This document shows positions 8,777-17,611 of a DNA stretch of 64,000 bases, piece by piece. The stretch spans positions 113,841-177,840 of the forward strand of contig NZ_BOOQ01000028.1 in NCBI RefSeq assembly GCF_016863315.1. Direction: 5' to 3'. Each line of letters begins with the position of its first letter. Positions within the stretch are counted from its first letter, which is position 1. The translations under genes were made by a program, and so were the position numbers. The stretch comes from Planotetraspora silvatica. GTDB taxonomy: Bacteria; Actinomycetota; Actinomycetes; Streptosporangiales; Streptosporangiaceae. Under the pieces are notes generated by a model. It had not been told where the DNA came from, made no database searches, and worked only from the letters and a program-made list of their open reading frames with translations.

Positions 8777-9655
8777 ATGCGACCTCCGACGCACATTCTC
8801 GTGGTCAACGGCGTGAAGGTCCGCCAGCCGGTGTTCGTGGTCGCCGCCCCGCACTCCGGAGCGGGCCTCTTGGGCCGTGCCCTGAAACGATCACCTGGCT
8901 TCCACCTGACGATGGGCCGCGGACCTGTCGCGCGGGTGGTCTACGCCTTCGCGCGGAGGCCGTCGATCGCGCGCAGCGGCGGGGCGCCGACCGTGATCCG
9001 CGACGTGCTGGCCGAGGCCTGGCAGGTCGTGCCCGGAGCCTGCACGGAGTGCACCGCGACCTGCCGGGAGGCGGGCGGCGTCATCGGCGCCGGGCCCTGC
9101 GTGGGAACGGCGAACATCACCAGGTTCGGGGACGCCAGCCCCGATCTCCTCTACAGCTCGCCCGTGCTGCTCCAGGCCTTCACCGACGCCCGGATCATCC
9201 AGATCATCAGGGACGGCCGCGACGTCGTCACCGACATGCTCGACGACCCCGCCTCCATGACCTGGTTCAAACCCCACATGCTCAGCGAGGACGCGGAGTT
9301 CCCCAACCCGTTCCTGGGCGTCAAGTCCGCCGAACACCGCGACCGGTGGAACGCCATGCCCCCCGCGGGCAAGTGCGCCCTGCGCTGGCGCAGCGCCGTA
9401 CGGCTCAGCGCGACCCTGCGCAGGGAGGTGCCCAGGGAACAGCTGCTCACCCTGCGCTATGAGGAGATGCTCGACTCCCCCGCCGAGACGAGCAAGGCCG
9501 TGTCGGAGTTCCTGGAGACCAGGGTCTCCACCATCGCCCTGTACGGCACGGCCGCCCCCAAGCCGGGCAGATGGCGCAAGGCCCTGGCGCCCTCGGACGC
9601 CGAACTCGTCGAGAAGGTGGCCCGCGAGGAGCTCACCCGCCTGGGCTACCTGTGA
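8777..9655 (+). CDS. Sulfotransferase family protein
   Basis: A 292-residue protein with a PAPS-binding 5'-loop near the start (FVVAAPHSGAGLLGRALKRS, a P-loop-like PSB motif) and a 3'-phosphate binding region IIQIIRDGRDVVTD. The C-terminal half has LRYEEMLDSPAETSKAVSEF, common to bacterial sulfotransferases. A cysteine-rich insert (CTECTATC, ~residues 85-92, plus a further Cys) is unusual. The ATG at 8777 fits the domain start best; an in-frame ATG at 8732 adds 15 unlikely residues. It overlaps the convergent ABC exporter gene by 23 bp. The acceptor substrate is unknown. Confidence 0.8.
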   Translation: MRPPTHILVVNGVKVRQPVFVVAAPHSGAGLLGRALKRSPGFHLTMGRGPVARVVYAFARRPSIARSGGAPTVIRDVLAEAWQVVPGACTECTATCREAGGVIGAGPCVGTANITRFGDASPDLLYSSPVLLQAFTDARIIQIIRDGRDVVTDMLDDPASMTWFKPHMLSEDAEFPNPFLGVKSAEHRDRWNAMPPAGKCALRWRSAVRLSATLRREVPREQLLTLRYEEMLDSPAETSKAVSEFLETRVSTIALYGTAAPKPGRWRKALAPSDAELVEKVAREELTRLGYL

Positions 9656-11528
9656 GGTCCGGGCTGCCGGTGAACTGGGTTCGGTACAGCTCCGCGTAGA
9701 CGCCGTCGCGCTCGAGCAGCGAGTCGTGGTCTCCGCGCTCCACGACCGTCCCGTCCTCGATCACCAGGATGGTGTCGGCCTCGCGGATCGTGGACAGCCG
9801 GTGGGCGATCACCAGGGAGGTCCGCCCGTGGAGGGCCGACTTCAGCGCCTTCTGCACCGCGGCCTCGGACTCGGAGTCGAGATGGGCGGTGGCCTCGTCG
9901 AGGACCACGACCCTGGGCGCCTTCAGCAGGAGCCGGGCCAGGGCGATCCGCTGCTTCTCCCCGCCCGACAACCGGTAGCCCCGGTCGCCCACGACCGTGT
10001 CGAGCCCCTCGGGCAGGCCGCCGACCAGGTCGGAGATCTGCGCCGCGCGCAGCGCCTCCCAGATCTCCTCGTCGGTCGCCTCCGGCCGGGCATAGCGGAG
10101 GTTGCTGCCGATCGTGTCGTGGAACAGGTGGGCGTCCTGCATGACGACGCCCACGGTGTCCCGGATGCTCGCCAGCGTGGCGTCGCGGACGTCCGTGCCG
10201 TTGATCCGGACGGCGCCCTCGTCGACGTCGTAGAGCCGGGACACGAGCGAGGTGAGCGTGGTCTTGCCCGCCCCCGAGTGCCCCACGAGGGCCACGAGCT
10301 CACCTGGCCGCGCCGTGAACGTCACGCCCTTGAGCACTTCCTGCGACGGCCCCGTGTCAGGCCGGGCCACCGACTCCAGGGACGCCAGCGACACCTCCGA
10401 GGCCGCCGGATAGCGGAACCGGACGTCGTCGAACTCGATCGTCACCGGACCGTCCGGGATCGGCGCGGCGCCGGGACGCTCGGCGACCATCGGCTTGAGG
10501 TCGAGGACCTCGAAGACCCGGTCGAAGCTCACCAGCGCGGTCATCACGTCCACGTGGACGTTGGACAGGCTCGTCAGCGGGCCGTAGAGCCGCATGAGCA
10601 GGGACGACATGGCGACCAGCGTGCCGAGCGCGAAGAAGCCCGAGACGGCCAGCTGGCCGCCGAGACCGTAGACGAGCGCGGTGGCGAGCGCGGCGACCAG
10701 GCCGAGCGCGATCCGGAACACCGCGCCGTACATCGCGACGATGATGCCCACGTCACGGACCCGTCCGGCCCGCTGGCCGAAGTGGAGCGCCTCGTCCTCC
10801 GGCCTGCCGTACAGCTTGGCGACCATGGCGCCGGCGACGTTGAAGCGCTCGGTCATCACCGAGCTCATCTCCGCGTCGAGCTGCATCTGCTCACGGGTGA
10901 GCTTCGACATCCGGCGGCCGACCCACTTCGCGGGGAAGATGAAGATCGGCAGCAGGATCAGCGCGACCACCGTGATCTGCCACGAGAGCACGAGCATGGC
11001 GCCGAGCACCATGACCAGGCTCACCACGTTGGAGACCACGGACGACAGCGTCGTGGTGAGCGCCCGCTGGGCGCCGATGACGTCGCTGTTCAGCCGGGAG
11101 ACCAGAGCGCCGGTCTGGGCGCGCATGAAGAACGCCACCGGCATGCGCTGCACGTGGTCGAAGACCTCGGTGCGCAGGTTGTAGATCAGGCCCTCGCCGA
11201 TCCGCGCGGAGAACCACCGCTGGACCAGGCCGAGCCCGGCGTCGAGGACGGCGAGCACGCCGATCGCGCCGGCCAGCCAGAGCACCACGTCGGCCCGCTT
11301 GGGGACGATGCCGTCGTCGATGATCGCCTTCATCAGGAGCGGGTTGGCGATCACGATCACGGCGTCGACCACGACGAGCGCCAGGAAGCCGACGATCTGC
11401 CTCTTGAACGGGCTGGCGTAGCGCGCGATCCGGCGAACCGTCCCAGGCGCGATCCGCTCCTTGACGACCGAACTGTCACGCCGGAGAGATCGCATCACCT
11501 GTGGGCCGTAGCCACCACTCATCGCCAT
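9633..11528 (-). CDS. ABC exporter half-transporter (fused permease and ATPase)
   Basis: A 631-residue MsbA/LmrA-type protein. Six membrane helices span residues ~40-320, followed by an ATPase with Walker A GHSGAGKTT, Q-loop VVMQDAHLFHDT, signature LSGGEKQRIALARLLL, Walker B VVVLDEATAHLD and switch His in VIAHRLST. A ~20-residue insert between the first strands of the nucleotide domain is noticeable. RBS GGGAGGA precedes the ATG. Only one such gene is present, so it probably works as a homodimer. The substrate is unknown; drug or lipid export is typical of the family. Its end overlaps the sulfotransferase gene. Confidence 0.92.
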   Translation of the reverse strand: MAMSGGYGPQVMRSLRRDSSVVKERIAPGTVRRIARYASPFKRQIVGFLALVVVDAVIVIANPLLMKAIIDDGIVPKRADVVLWLAGAIGVLAVLDAGLGLVQRWFSARIGEGLIYNLRTEVFDHVQRMPVAFFMRAQTGALVSRLNSDVIGAQRALTTTLSSVVSNVVSLVMVLGAMLVLSWQITVVALILLPIFIFPAKWVGRRMSKLTREQMQLDAEMSSVMTERFNVAGAMVAKLYGRPEDEALHFGQRAGRVRDVGIIVAMYGAVFRIALGLVAALATALVYGLGGQLAVSGFFALGTLVAMSSLLMRLYGPLTSLSNVHVDVMTALVSFDRVFEVLDLKPMVAERPGAAPIPDGPVTIEFDDVRFRYPAASEVSLASLESVARPDTGPSQEVLKGVTFTARPGELVALVGHSGAGKTTLTSLVSRLYDVDEGAVRINGTDVRDATLASIRDTVGVVMQDAHLFHDTIGSNLRYARPEATDEEIWEALRAAQISDLVGGLPEGLDTVVGDRGYRLSGGEKQRIALARLLLKAPRVVVLDEATAHLDSESEAAVQKALKSALHGRTSLVIAHRLSTIREADTILVIEDGTVVERGDHDSLLERDGVYAELYRTQFTGSPDLTGSPGG

Positions 11529-11582
11529 ATATGTTGTTCCTCCCGCTGCTGAAGCACGCGGAGGATACCCCCGATTCCCGCG

Positions 11583-12485
11583 TCAGCTGGAGGCGAACAG
11601 TGCCCTGATGCGCGCCGCCTGTTCGGTGCGCTCGGCCGCCGACTGCTCCTCCAGCGTGCGCCCGGGCGCCCCCTGCAGGAGCCGCTTGGTCGCCGTCGCG
11701 GCCGCCCGGTCGGTGGCCAGCAACGCCGTCGCCAGATCCTGTACGGCCTGTGCCAGTTCGTCCGGCGGGACGGCCATCTCCGCCAGGCCGAGCTGCAGGG
11801 CCTCGGCCGCGCCGACGGTGCGCGCGGTCAGGCAGATCTCGATCGCCCGCGGAACGCCGACGAGCTCCACGAGCGGCTTGGTGCCCGTCAGGTCGGGAAC
11901 CAGCCCGAGAGCGGGTTCCTTCATGCAGAACTTCACGTCGTCGGCGACGATCCGGAGATCGCACGACAGGGCCAGCTGGAACCCCGCACCGATGGCGTGG
12001 CCCTGAACCGCGGCGATGGACACGATGTCGGGACGGCGCAACCAGAGAAAGCCGCGCTGATATTCCGCGACCTGCCGCTGGAACGCGTCGTCGTCGAGTG
12101 TGGCGACGGTCGCGAGCGAGTCCTGCCCGGGAGTTCCCCCGGGCGTGAACATGCTCAGGTCGAGCCCCGCCGAGAAGGACGGCCCCTCACCTCGGACCAC
12201 GACGACTCTCACCTGTCCCGGCAGGTTCTCCCCGATCCGGGCCAGTGCCGACCATGTCGCGGACGTCTGAGCGTTCCGCTTGCCAGGCCGGTCCAGAATG
12301 ATCGTCGCGATCTCGCCGTCCACCTCGAAGCGCAGCCCGATCTCAGCCAGCTCAGCCGCCGAGATCGCCTCCGTGCCAGGCGAGTCGCTCCCCCCGACGA
12401 TGTCACCGGCATCGAGGACCGTGTCCCTGTCGCCGTCCACCGTCTGGGCAGACTCCCTGTTCCCCCCAAGATCCGCTTCCGCCAT
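11583..12485 (-). CDS. Enoyl-CoA hydratase/isomerase family protein
   Basis: A 300-residue crotonase-fold protein. The first ~45 residues are an acidic, low-complexity extension; the fold starts at IGLRFEVDGEIATIILDRPGKRNAQ. The oxyanion-hole segments are FSAGLDLSMF and AVQGHAIGAGFQLALSCDLRIVADD. A Glu at the first catalytic position is not obvious in the equivalent of the second loop, where MKEPALGLVPDLTGT is found, so activity as hydratase, isomerase or other crotonase chemistry is open. Located 54 bp downstream of the ABC exporter start, on the same strand but probably with its own promoter. Confidence 0.87.
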   Translation of the reverse strand: MAEADLGGNRESAQTVDGDRDTVLDAGDIVGGSDSPGTEAISAAELAEIGLRFEVDGEIATIILDRPGKRNAQTSATWSALARIGENLPGQVRVVVVRGEGPSFSAGLDLSMFTPGGTPGQDSLATVATLDDDAFQRQVAEYQRGFLWLRRPDIVSIAAVQGHAIGAGFQLALSCDLRIVADDVKFCMKEPALGLVPDLTGTKPLVELVGVPRAIEICLTARTVGAAEALQLGLAEMAVPPDELAQAVQDLATALLATDRAAATATKRLLQGAPGRTLEEQSAAERTEQAARIRALFASS

Positions 12486-12674
12486 CGCCTGCCCCTGCTC
12501 CCCTCGAGTGGGCCTCGCCTCGCACGGTCGGTCCGGTGCGGCGTCCCGTCCGTGCGTGGCTCGCCCTCTTCTCCCACGGTCGCGTCGAGCCTACCGAACA
12601 TCATTCGGTCAGCGGACGCGACCGCTTCGGCTGCGGGAACGAGCGGCTGCGGTCGCGCGTTGTGAGGCGGATCT

Positions 12675-12890
12675 CTAGCGCTTGGACTTGCCTCGGGTGG
12701 CCCCGCCGCGTCCGCGCAGAGTCACGCCGGACTCGCTGAGGATGCGGTGGATGAACCCGTACGACCGGCCGGTCGAAGCGGCCAGGGCGCGGATGCTCTC
12801 ACCCGCGGAATAGCGCTTCTTGAGATCACCGGCCAGCTTTTCGCGGTCGGCTCCGGTCACCCGGGTGCCTTTCTTCAGAGTCTCAGCCAC
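12675..12890 (-). CDS. Small helix-turn-helix protein
   Basis: A 71-residue basic protein with a clear helix-turn-helix: residues ~20-55 read YSAGESIRALAASTGRSYGFIHRIL, followed by a Gly/Arg/Lys tail (RGRGGATRGKSKR) suited to nucleic acid contact. Proteins of this kind are widespread and single-domain in actinomycetes; their targets are mostly unknown. It lies upstream of the enoyl-CoA hydratase gene and downstream of the ABC-F gene on the same strand, with ~115 bp to the ABC-F stop. DNA binding is inferred from the fold; a local role cannot be shown. Confidence 0.82.
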   Translation of the reverse strand: MAETLKKGTRVTGADREKLAGDLKKRYSAGESIRALAASTGRSYGFIHRILSESGVTLRGRGGATRGKSKR

Positions 12891-13004
12891 GAGTACCTCC
12901 TGTAGTGCCAGACTTCCGCAGCGTTACTTAGGCCATGATCAGTCATTTCGGCGCGATCGGCTACCTACTCCATGGGAAAAGATCCCTACCCGCTCAAATT
13001 AAGA

Positions 13005-14603
13005 TCAGGCAAGTGCCACAAGATCGGAAAATTCGTCGCTCCACGCGTCTTCCACGCCGTCGGGGAGCAGGATCACCCGATCCGGGCGCAACGCCTCCAC
13101 CGCACCCTCGTCGTGCGTGACCAGCACGATCGCGCCCACGAAGGAGCTGAGCGCCGACAGCACCTGCTCCCGGGAGGCCGGGTCGAGGTTGTTGGTGGGC
13201 TCGTCGAGGAGCAGCACGTTGGCGCTCGACAACACCAGCGTCGCCAGCGCCAGACGGGTCTTCTCGCCTCCGGACAGGACTCCGGCGGGCTTGTCCACGT
13301 CGTCACCGGTGAACAGGAACGAGCCGAGCACCTTGCGCAGGTCGACGTCGGCCAGATCCGGGCCCGCCGACCGCATGTTCTCCAGGACCGTCCGTTCCCC
13401 GTCGAGCGTCTCGTGCTCCTGGGCGTAGTAGCCGACTCTGAGGCCGTGGCCAGGCCGCACCTCGCCCGTGTCCGGCTTCTCAATGCCCCCCAGGATGCGC
13501 AGCAGCGTGGTCTTCCCGGCTCCGTTGAGGCCCAGGATGACGACCCGCGATCCCCGGTCCACCGCGGCGTCGACGTCGGTGAACACCTCGAGCGAGCCGT
13601 ACGACTTGGACAGGCCCAGCGCGGTCAGCGGGGTCTTGCCGCAGGGAGCGGGCTCGGGGAAGCGCAGCTTGGCCACCCGATCGGTGCGCCGCACGGTCTC
13701 GACGCCCGCCAGCATGCGCCTGGCCCTGCGCTCCATGTCCTGCGCCGCCTTGGCCTTGGTGGCCTTGGCCCGCATGCGGTCGGCCTGCGAGAGCAGCACG
13801 GACGCCTGCTTCTCCGCGTTGGCGCGCTCCCGCTTGCGGCGCTTCTCGTCGGTCTCCCGCTGGGCCAGGTAGGCCTTCCAGCCGACGTTGTAGGTGTCGA
13901 TGACGCAGCGGTTGGCGTCGAGGTGCAGGACGCGGTTTACCGTCGCTTCAAGAAGGTTGACATCGTGGCTGATGACGACCAAGCCGCCCTGGTGCGAACG
14001 CAAAAAATCACGAAGCCACGTGATCGAGTCCGCATCGAGGTGGTTTGTGGGCTCGTCCAGAAGGAGAGTCTCCGCCCCGCTGAAAAGAATGCGGGCCAGC
14101 TCGACCCGCCTGCGCTGCCCTCCGGACAGGGTCGCCAGGGGCTGTCCGAGCACCCGGTCGGGCAGGCCGAGACTCGACGCGATCGACGCCGCCTCCGCCT
14201 CCGCCGCGTAGCCGCCGAGGACGTGCAGGCGGTCCTCAAGACGCCCGTAGGCGCGCACCGCCTTGTCCCGGACGCGGGTGTCGTCGGCCGCCATCCCCTT
14301 CTCGGCCTCGCGGAGCTCGCGGAGCACCTCGTCGAGCCCCCGGGCGGACAGGATGCGGTCGCGGGCGAGCACCTGGATGTCACCGGCGCGGGGATCCTGC
14401 GGCAGGTAACCGACGTTGCCGGTGATCGTCACCGTGCCCTCGGCGGGCATGCCCTCGCCGGCGAGGACCTTGGTGAGGGTGGTCTTTCCCGCGCCGTTGC
14501 GCCCGACGAGGCCGATCTTGTCTCCGGGGTTCACCCGGAACGAGGCACTCTCGATGAGCAGCCGGGATCCGGCGCGCAGTTCAACATCAGTCGCGATAAT
14601 CAT
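13005..14603 (-). CDS. ABC-F family ATPase
   Basis: A 532-residue soluble protein with two ABC ATPase domains and no membrane part. Walker A motifs are GRNGAGKTT and GLNGAGKTT; signatures are LSGGQRRRVELARIL and LSGGEKTRLALATLV; both Walker B motifs end in LLLDEPTNHLD or LLLDEPTNNLD. A basic, Lys/Arg/Ala-rich interdomain linker (~residues 235-300) is the part that reaches into the ribosome in this family. ABC-F proteins act on stalled or antibiotic-bound 70S ribosomes. Whether this copy gives drug resistance or is a housekeeping factor cannot be decided, but neighbouring acVLRF1 suggests translation quality control. Confidence 0.93.
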   Translation of the reverse strand: MIIATDVELRAGSRLLIESASFRVNPGDKIGLVGRNGAGKTTLTKVLAGEGMPAEGTVTITGNVGYLPQDPRAGDIQVLARDRILSARGLDEVLRELREAEKGMAADDTRVRDKAVRAYGRLEDRLHVLGGYAAEAEAASIASSLGLPDRVLGQPLATLSGGQRRRVELARILFSGAETLLLDEPTNHLDADSITWLRDFLRSHQGGLVVISHDVNLLEATVNRVLHLDANRCVIDTYNVGWKAYLAQRETDEKRRKRERANAEKQASVLLSQADRMRAKATKAKAAQDMERRARRMLAGVETVRRTDRVAKLRFPEPAPCGKTPLTALGLSKSYGSLEVFTDVDAAVDRGSRVVILGLNGAGKTTLLRILGGIEKPDTGEVRPGHGLRVGYYAQEHETLDGERTVLENMRSAGPDLADVDLRKVLGSFLFTGDDVDKPAGVLSGGEKTRLALATLVLSSANVLLLDEPTNNLDPASREQVLSALSSFVGAIVLVTHDEGAVEALRPDRVILLPDGVEDAWSDEFSDLVALA

Positions 14604-14751
14604 GATTTGGGGAACACTCCCGGGAAGATGGGGTCAGGATCGGCGGGATGTCGATCAGTCGGGAGCGCGCATACACGTCATTGTAGGGGCAGCCGCACGC
14701 GAGGCACCTGTCCCGCCGTCCGCCTGCCCTCCCGCCCGGGTCGTGGAGATC

Positions 14752-15426
14752 TCAGCCCTCGGGGTCGAGCACCCGGATCCGCACGGCGCGGAACAACGCG
14801 GGAGTGCCCTCCAGGACGGCCAGTTTCGGGTCGGGAACCGGCAGGAAGGCGCCCGACTCGAGCGCGAAGACCGGTGCGAGGCGCCTGTCCCCGCGCAACT
14901 CGTCGATCGCCCGCCGGTCGCCGCCGAGCACGACGGCGTCGAGTCCCTGCGCGCGGGGGGCGAGCACCCGGGCCGCCACGTCGGCGGCCGCCGCCAGCGC
15001 CTCGGACGACTGCTTCTCCCTGCGCCTGGCGAAACGCTGCTGCGACCAGCCCCCGGCGGCGCTGCGCCCGTGGACGAGCCGCGATCCCACCTTCGAGGTC
15101 ACCAGCCGCTCCCCCTCGAACACCCCGGCCGCGTGTCCCCCGAGGCGGACGAGCAGGACGCCGACCGTGCGCCTCCTCTGGGCGTGCGCGACGAGCGCGG
15201 CGGCCGGCCCCTCCCCCACGCCGGGGGAATCGTCGCGGCCGAGAGGCGGGAAGGGGACGTGGCACTCGGCCGCCGAGCCGTCGGCGGCGGCGAGCCGTAC
15301 GAGGCCGGGACCGGCGGTCGCCTCGACGGCGCCGTGCCGCTCCGCGAAACCCCGGATCCACCCCGCGAGCCGCTCAGGCGCGACCGTCACCCATCGTCCG
15401 CCGCCCGCGGCCGGCCGTGCCGTCAT
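14752..15426 (-). CDS. acVLRF1 family peptidyl-tRNA hydrolase (ribosome rescue)
   Basis: A 224-residue protein of the actinobacterial VLRF1 family, related to eRF1 and the eukaryotic Vms1 release factor. The VLRF1 core is visible as VGVLLVRLGGHAAGVFEGERL followed by SKVGSRLVHGRSAAGG and the catalytic-loop segment WSQQRFARRREKQ, whose glutamine is thought to promote release of nascent chain from tRNA. A C-terminal strand set (LDAVVLGGDRRAIDEL) completes the fold. It lies 148 bp upstream of ABC-F on the same strand. Function as peptidyl-tRNA hydrolase in stalled-ribosome rescue is from family knowledge. Confidence 0.85.
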   Translation of the reverse strand: MTARPAAGGGRWVTVAPERLAGWIRGFAERHGAVEATAGPGLVRLAAADGSAAECHVPFPPLGRDDSPGVGEGPAAALVAHAQRRRTVGVLLVRLGGHAAGVFEGERLVTSKVGSRLVHGRSAAGGWSQQRFARRREKQSSEALAAAADVAARVLAPRAQGLDAVVLGGDRRAIDELRGDRRLAPVFALESGAFLPVPDPKLAVLEGTPALFRAVRIRVLDPEG

Positions 15427-15625
15427 GACAGCAGAGATTACCCGTCATCCGTGGGGTCTGTAGGCCCTGACCAGGCATGACGGCCGTCGGTCAAGCCCTT
15501 CAGGGACCATCTCAACATATGGGGAAATATGGGTGAATTCTACTTCCCGTGGCCGATGTGACCGATCAGTAAGGTTGACAATTCAATACGTGTCGGTCCC
15601 CTCACCTTCGGCGGCTCTGCCTGCC

Positions 15626-16960
15626 ATGTCACAGGCCCAGACCGCCCCGGACGCCGCAACGTCCGGAAGTCACCGCGGCGCGCCCGGTCTGGACGCGTCG
15701 GCGCCCGGCCGTCCGTACGGCGCGACCACTCCCGCATCGGACCCGTCGGCGTCCCGCCCGTACGGCGCGGCCGTGCCGGGTAGGGACGTACCCCCGGCCG
15801 GTCGTCACTCCGGAGCGGTCCAGCCCGGGTTCGAGATGCCGGGATTCGACATTCCCGGCACCCCCGGCCGGCCGCAGTTCATACCGATCATCGACCTCGA
15901 CACCGGGGGCGTCATCGCGGTCGAGGTGATCGCGTCCACCATCGGCGGTCCGGTCGCCGGCGTCTCCGGGACCGTCAACGGCGTGATGGCGGCCGCGCAG
16001 GAGGAGGCGCTTCTGCCCCTTCTGCTGCCCATCCCCGTCTCCGCCGTGCTCGGCGGGTCCGCGGGACTCGCCCCGCTCCACGAGGCACTGCGCGCGACCA
16101 ACCGGCGGCCCCGCGAGGTGATCCTGGTCATCGAGGGAGACGTCTCCCCCGGCGATCGGCGGTATCTCCTGGCCGGGATCGAAGGCCTGCGGGCCGTCGG
16201 CTACCTGATCGCGTTCGGGGGCCTCGGTTCCTCCCACGTCCCGCTCGAACTGGTCGCCGACGCCTCGCCGTACGTGATCCTCATCTCCCAGGACGTGGTC
16301 GAGCGCGGGCCGCGCGACCCCCGCAGGAGCGGGCTGGCCGAGTCGCTGGTGACGCTCGCGAAGGGCATCGGGGCGCACGTCCTGGCACCCGGCGTCCGTG
16401 ACGAGACCCAGCTGGGCGCGGTCCGGGGCTGGGGCATCAGGCTCGCGCAGGGCCCGCTGCTCGCCCCCGCCGACTGGCGGCCGTCCCTCGGCCACAGCCA
16501 CGTCCACGTGCCGCTGCCACTCGCTGAGACGACTCCGGCCAACGCGATGCTGGGCCCGCGGGTCCAGGAGTTCCTGCTTCCGGCCGTGACCCTTCCCATC
16601 GAGGCCTCGGCCGAGGACGTGATGTCCGCGCTCAGCTCGGAACCGTCGATCACGAGCATCATCCTCGTGGACGAATACCAGCGGCCGCAGGGCAGCATCG
16701 ACCGCAGCCGCTTCCTGCTGTTCATGGCCGGCGCGTACGGCCACGCCCTGCACGCCAGGAAGCCGGCCCACCGCCTCGCCGACACCGCCAAGGTGGTGCC
16801 GAAGACCACTCCCGCGATAGCCGCGATGCAGGTGGCCGGTCGTGACAACGCCCGGGTCTACGACGACCTCGTGGTCGTGGACGAGGTCGGCAGGTGCATG
16901 GGGATCGTCAGGGTCGGCGACCTGATCCGCCACGTCGCGGACATGCAGGGGAGCCACTGA
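15626..16960 (+). CDS. EAL-like domain protein with C-terminal CBS pair
   Basis: About 444 residues. A Pro/Gly-rich N-terminal linker with GRPYGA-type repeats leads into an EAL-like barrel (~90-300), where the usual EAL signature reads VEVIA (Glu ~99). Other metal-ligand positions look altered: the segment ending ILVIEGDVSPGD replaces the usual Glu-Asn/Asp pattern. The last ~110 residues form a CBS pair ending GRCMGIVRVGDLIRHV. This resembles catalytically reduced EAL proteins that bind c-di-GMP rather than cleave it. The start is uncertain; in-frame GTGs at 15533 and 15590 are alternatives, and a TTGACA lies at 15575. Confidence 0.72.
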   Translation: MSQAQTAPDAATSGSHRGAPGLDASAPGRPYGATTPASDPSASRPYGAAVPGRDVPPAGRHSGAVQPGFEMPGFDIPGTPGRPQFIPIIDLDTGGVIAVEVIASTIGGPVAGVSGTVNGVMAAAQEEALLPLLLPIPVSAVLGGSAGLAPLHEALRATNRRPREVILVIEGDVSPGDRRYLLAGIEGLRAVGYLIAFGGLGSSHVPLELVADASPYVILISQDVVERGPRDPRRSGLAESLVTLAKGIGAHVLAPGVRDETQLGAVRGWGIRLAQGPLLAPADWRPSLGHSHVHVPLPLAETTPANAMLGPRVQEFLLPAVTLPIEASAEDVMSALSSEPSITSIILVDEYQRPQGSIDRSRFLLFMAGAYGHALHARKPAHRLADTAKVVPKTTPAIAAMQVAGRDNARVYDDLVVVDEVGRCMGIVRVGDLIRHVADMQGSH

Positions 16961-16963
16961 GGT

Positions 16964-16981
16964 CTCTCGCCGAGGCGGGAG
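16964..16981. terminator. Bidirectional terminator between convergent genes
   Basis: CTCTCGCC (16964-16971) pairs with GGCGGGAG (16974-16981) through a two-base gap, eight pairs with one wobble. It lies 4 bp after the EAL-like gene's stop and 8 bp before the end of the convergent response regulator, and so could serve both. There is no U-tract. Confidence 0.5.
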
Positions 16982-16988
16982 CGGAGGA

Positions 16989-17594
16989 TCAGAGCCAGCC
17001 CTGGGCCTGAGCCTTCTGCACCGCCTCGATCCGGTTGCGGGCCCCCGTCTTCTGGATCGCCGACGACAGGTAGTTGCGGACGGTCCCCTCCGACAGGTGC
17101 AGCCGCGCGGAGATGTCGTTGATCGTCGAGCCGTCCACCGCGGCGCTCAGTACCTCGCGCTCCCGCGGGGACAGCGGATTGGGCCCGGCGCTGAGCGCGG
17201 CGGCGGCCAGACCGGGGTCGATGACGCGCTCACCGGCCAGGACCCGCCTGATGGCGGCGGCCAGCTCGCGCGCGGGGCTGTCCTTGACGAGGAACGCCGA
17301 CGCTCCGGCCTCCATGGCCCGGCGCAGGTAGCCGGGCCGCGCGAACGTCGTGAGGATCATCACGTGGCACCCGGGGACCTCGCGACGGATCTCCTCCGCC
17401 GCGGTGATGCCGTCGCCGCCGGGCATCTCGATGTCCAGGAGCGCCACGTCGGGCCTCGTCGCCGTGGCCACGGCCACGGCCTCGTCGCCGGTCGCGGCCT
17501 CTCCCACCACTTCGATGTCGGGCTCGAGGCTCAGCAGGGAGGCGAGGGCTCCCCGGATCATGCTCTGGTCCTCCGCCAGTATCACGCGGATCAC
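16989..17594 (-). CDS. NarL/LuxR-type response regulator
   Basis: A 201-residue regulator. The receiver begins IRVILAEDQSMIRGAL, with phospho-acceptor Asp ~54 in VALLDIEMPGGDG and Lys in FLVKDSPA. The C-terminal LuxR HTH (LSPREREVLSAAVDGSTINDISARLHLSEGTVRNYLSS) binds DNA. I start it at GTG 17594, where the domain begins, rather than the far upstream start. It follows the DesK-like kinase gene by 17 bp and closes a four-gene operon (ATPase, permease, kinase, regulator), so it probably controls that ABC transporter. Confidence 0.93.
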   Translation of the reverse strand: MIRVILAEDQSMIRGALASLLSLEPDIEVVGEAATGDEAVAVATATRPDVALLDIEMPGGDGITAAEEIRREVPGCHVMILTTFARPGYLRRAMEAGASAFLVKDSPARELAAAIRRVLAGERVIDPGLAAAALSAGPNPLSPREREVLSAAVDGSTINDISARLHLSEGTVRNYLSSAIQKTGARNRIEAVQKAQAQGWL

Positions 17595-17611
17595 GGGCCC
17601 CAACCTATCGC

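Noticed and set aside
9459..11552. 697-codon plus-strand frame opposite the ABC exporter
   Set aside because: Antisense to a well-recognised ABC exporter; His/Arg/Asp-rich nonsense composition.
12972..15428. 818-codon plus-strand frame opposite ABC-F and acVLRF1
   Set aside because: Crosses two real genes on the other strand and shows no domain.
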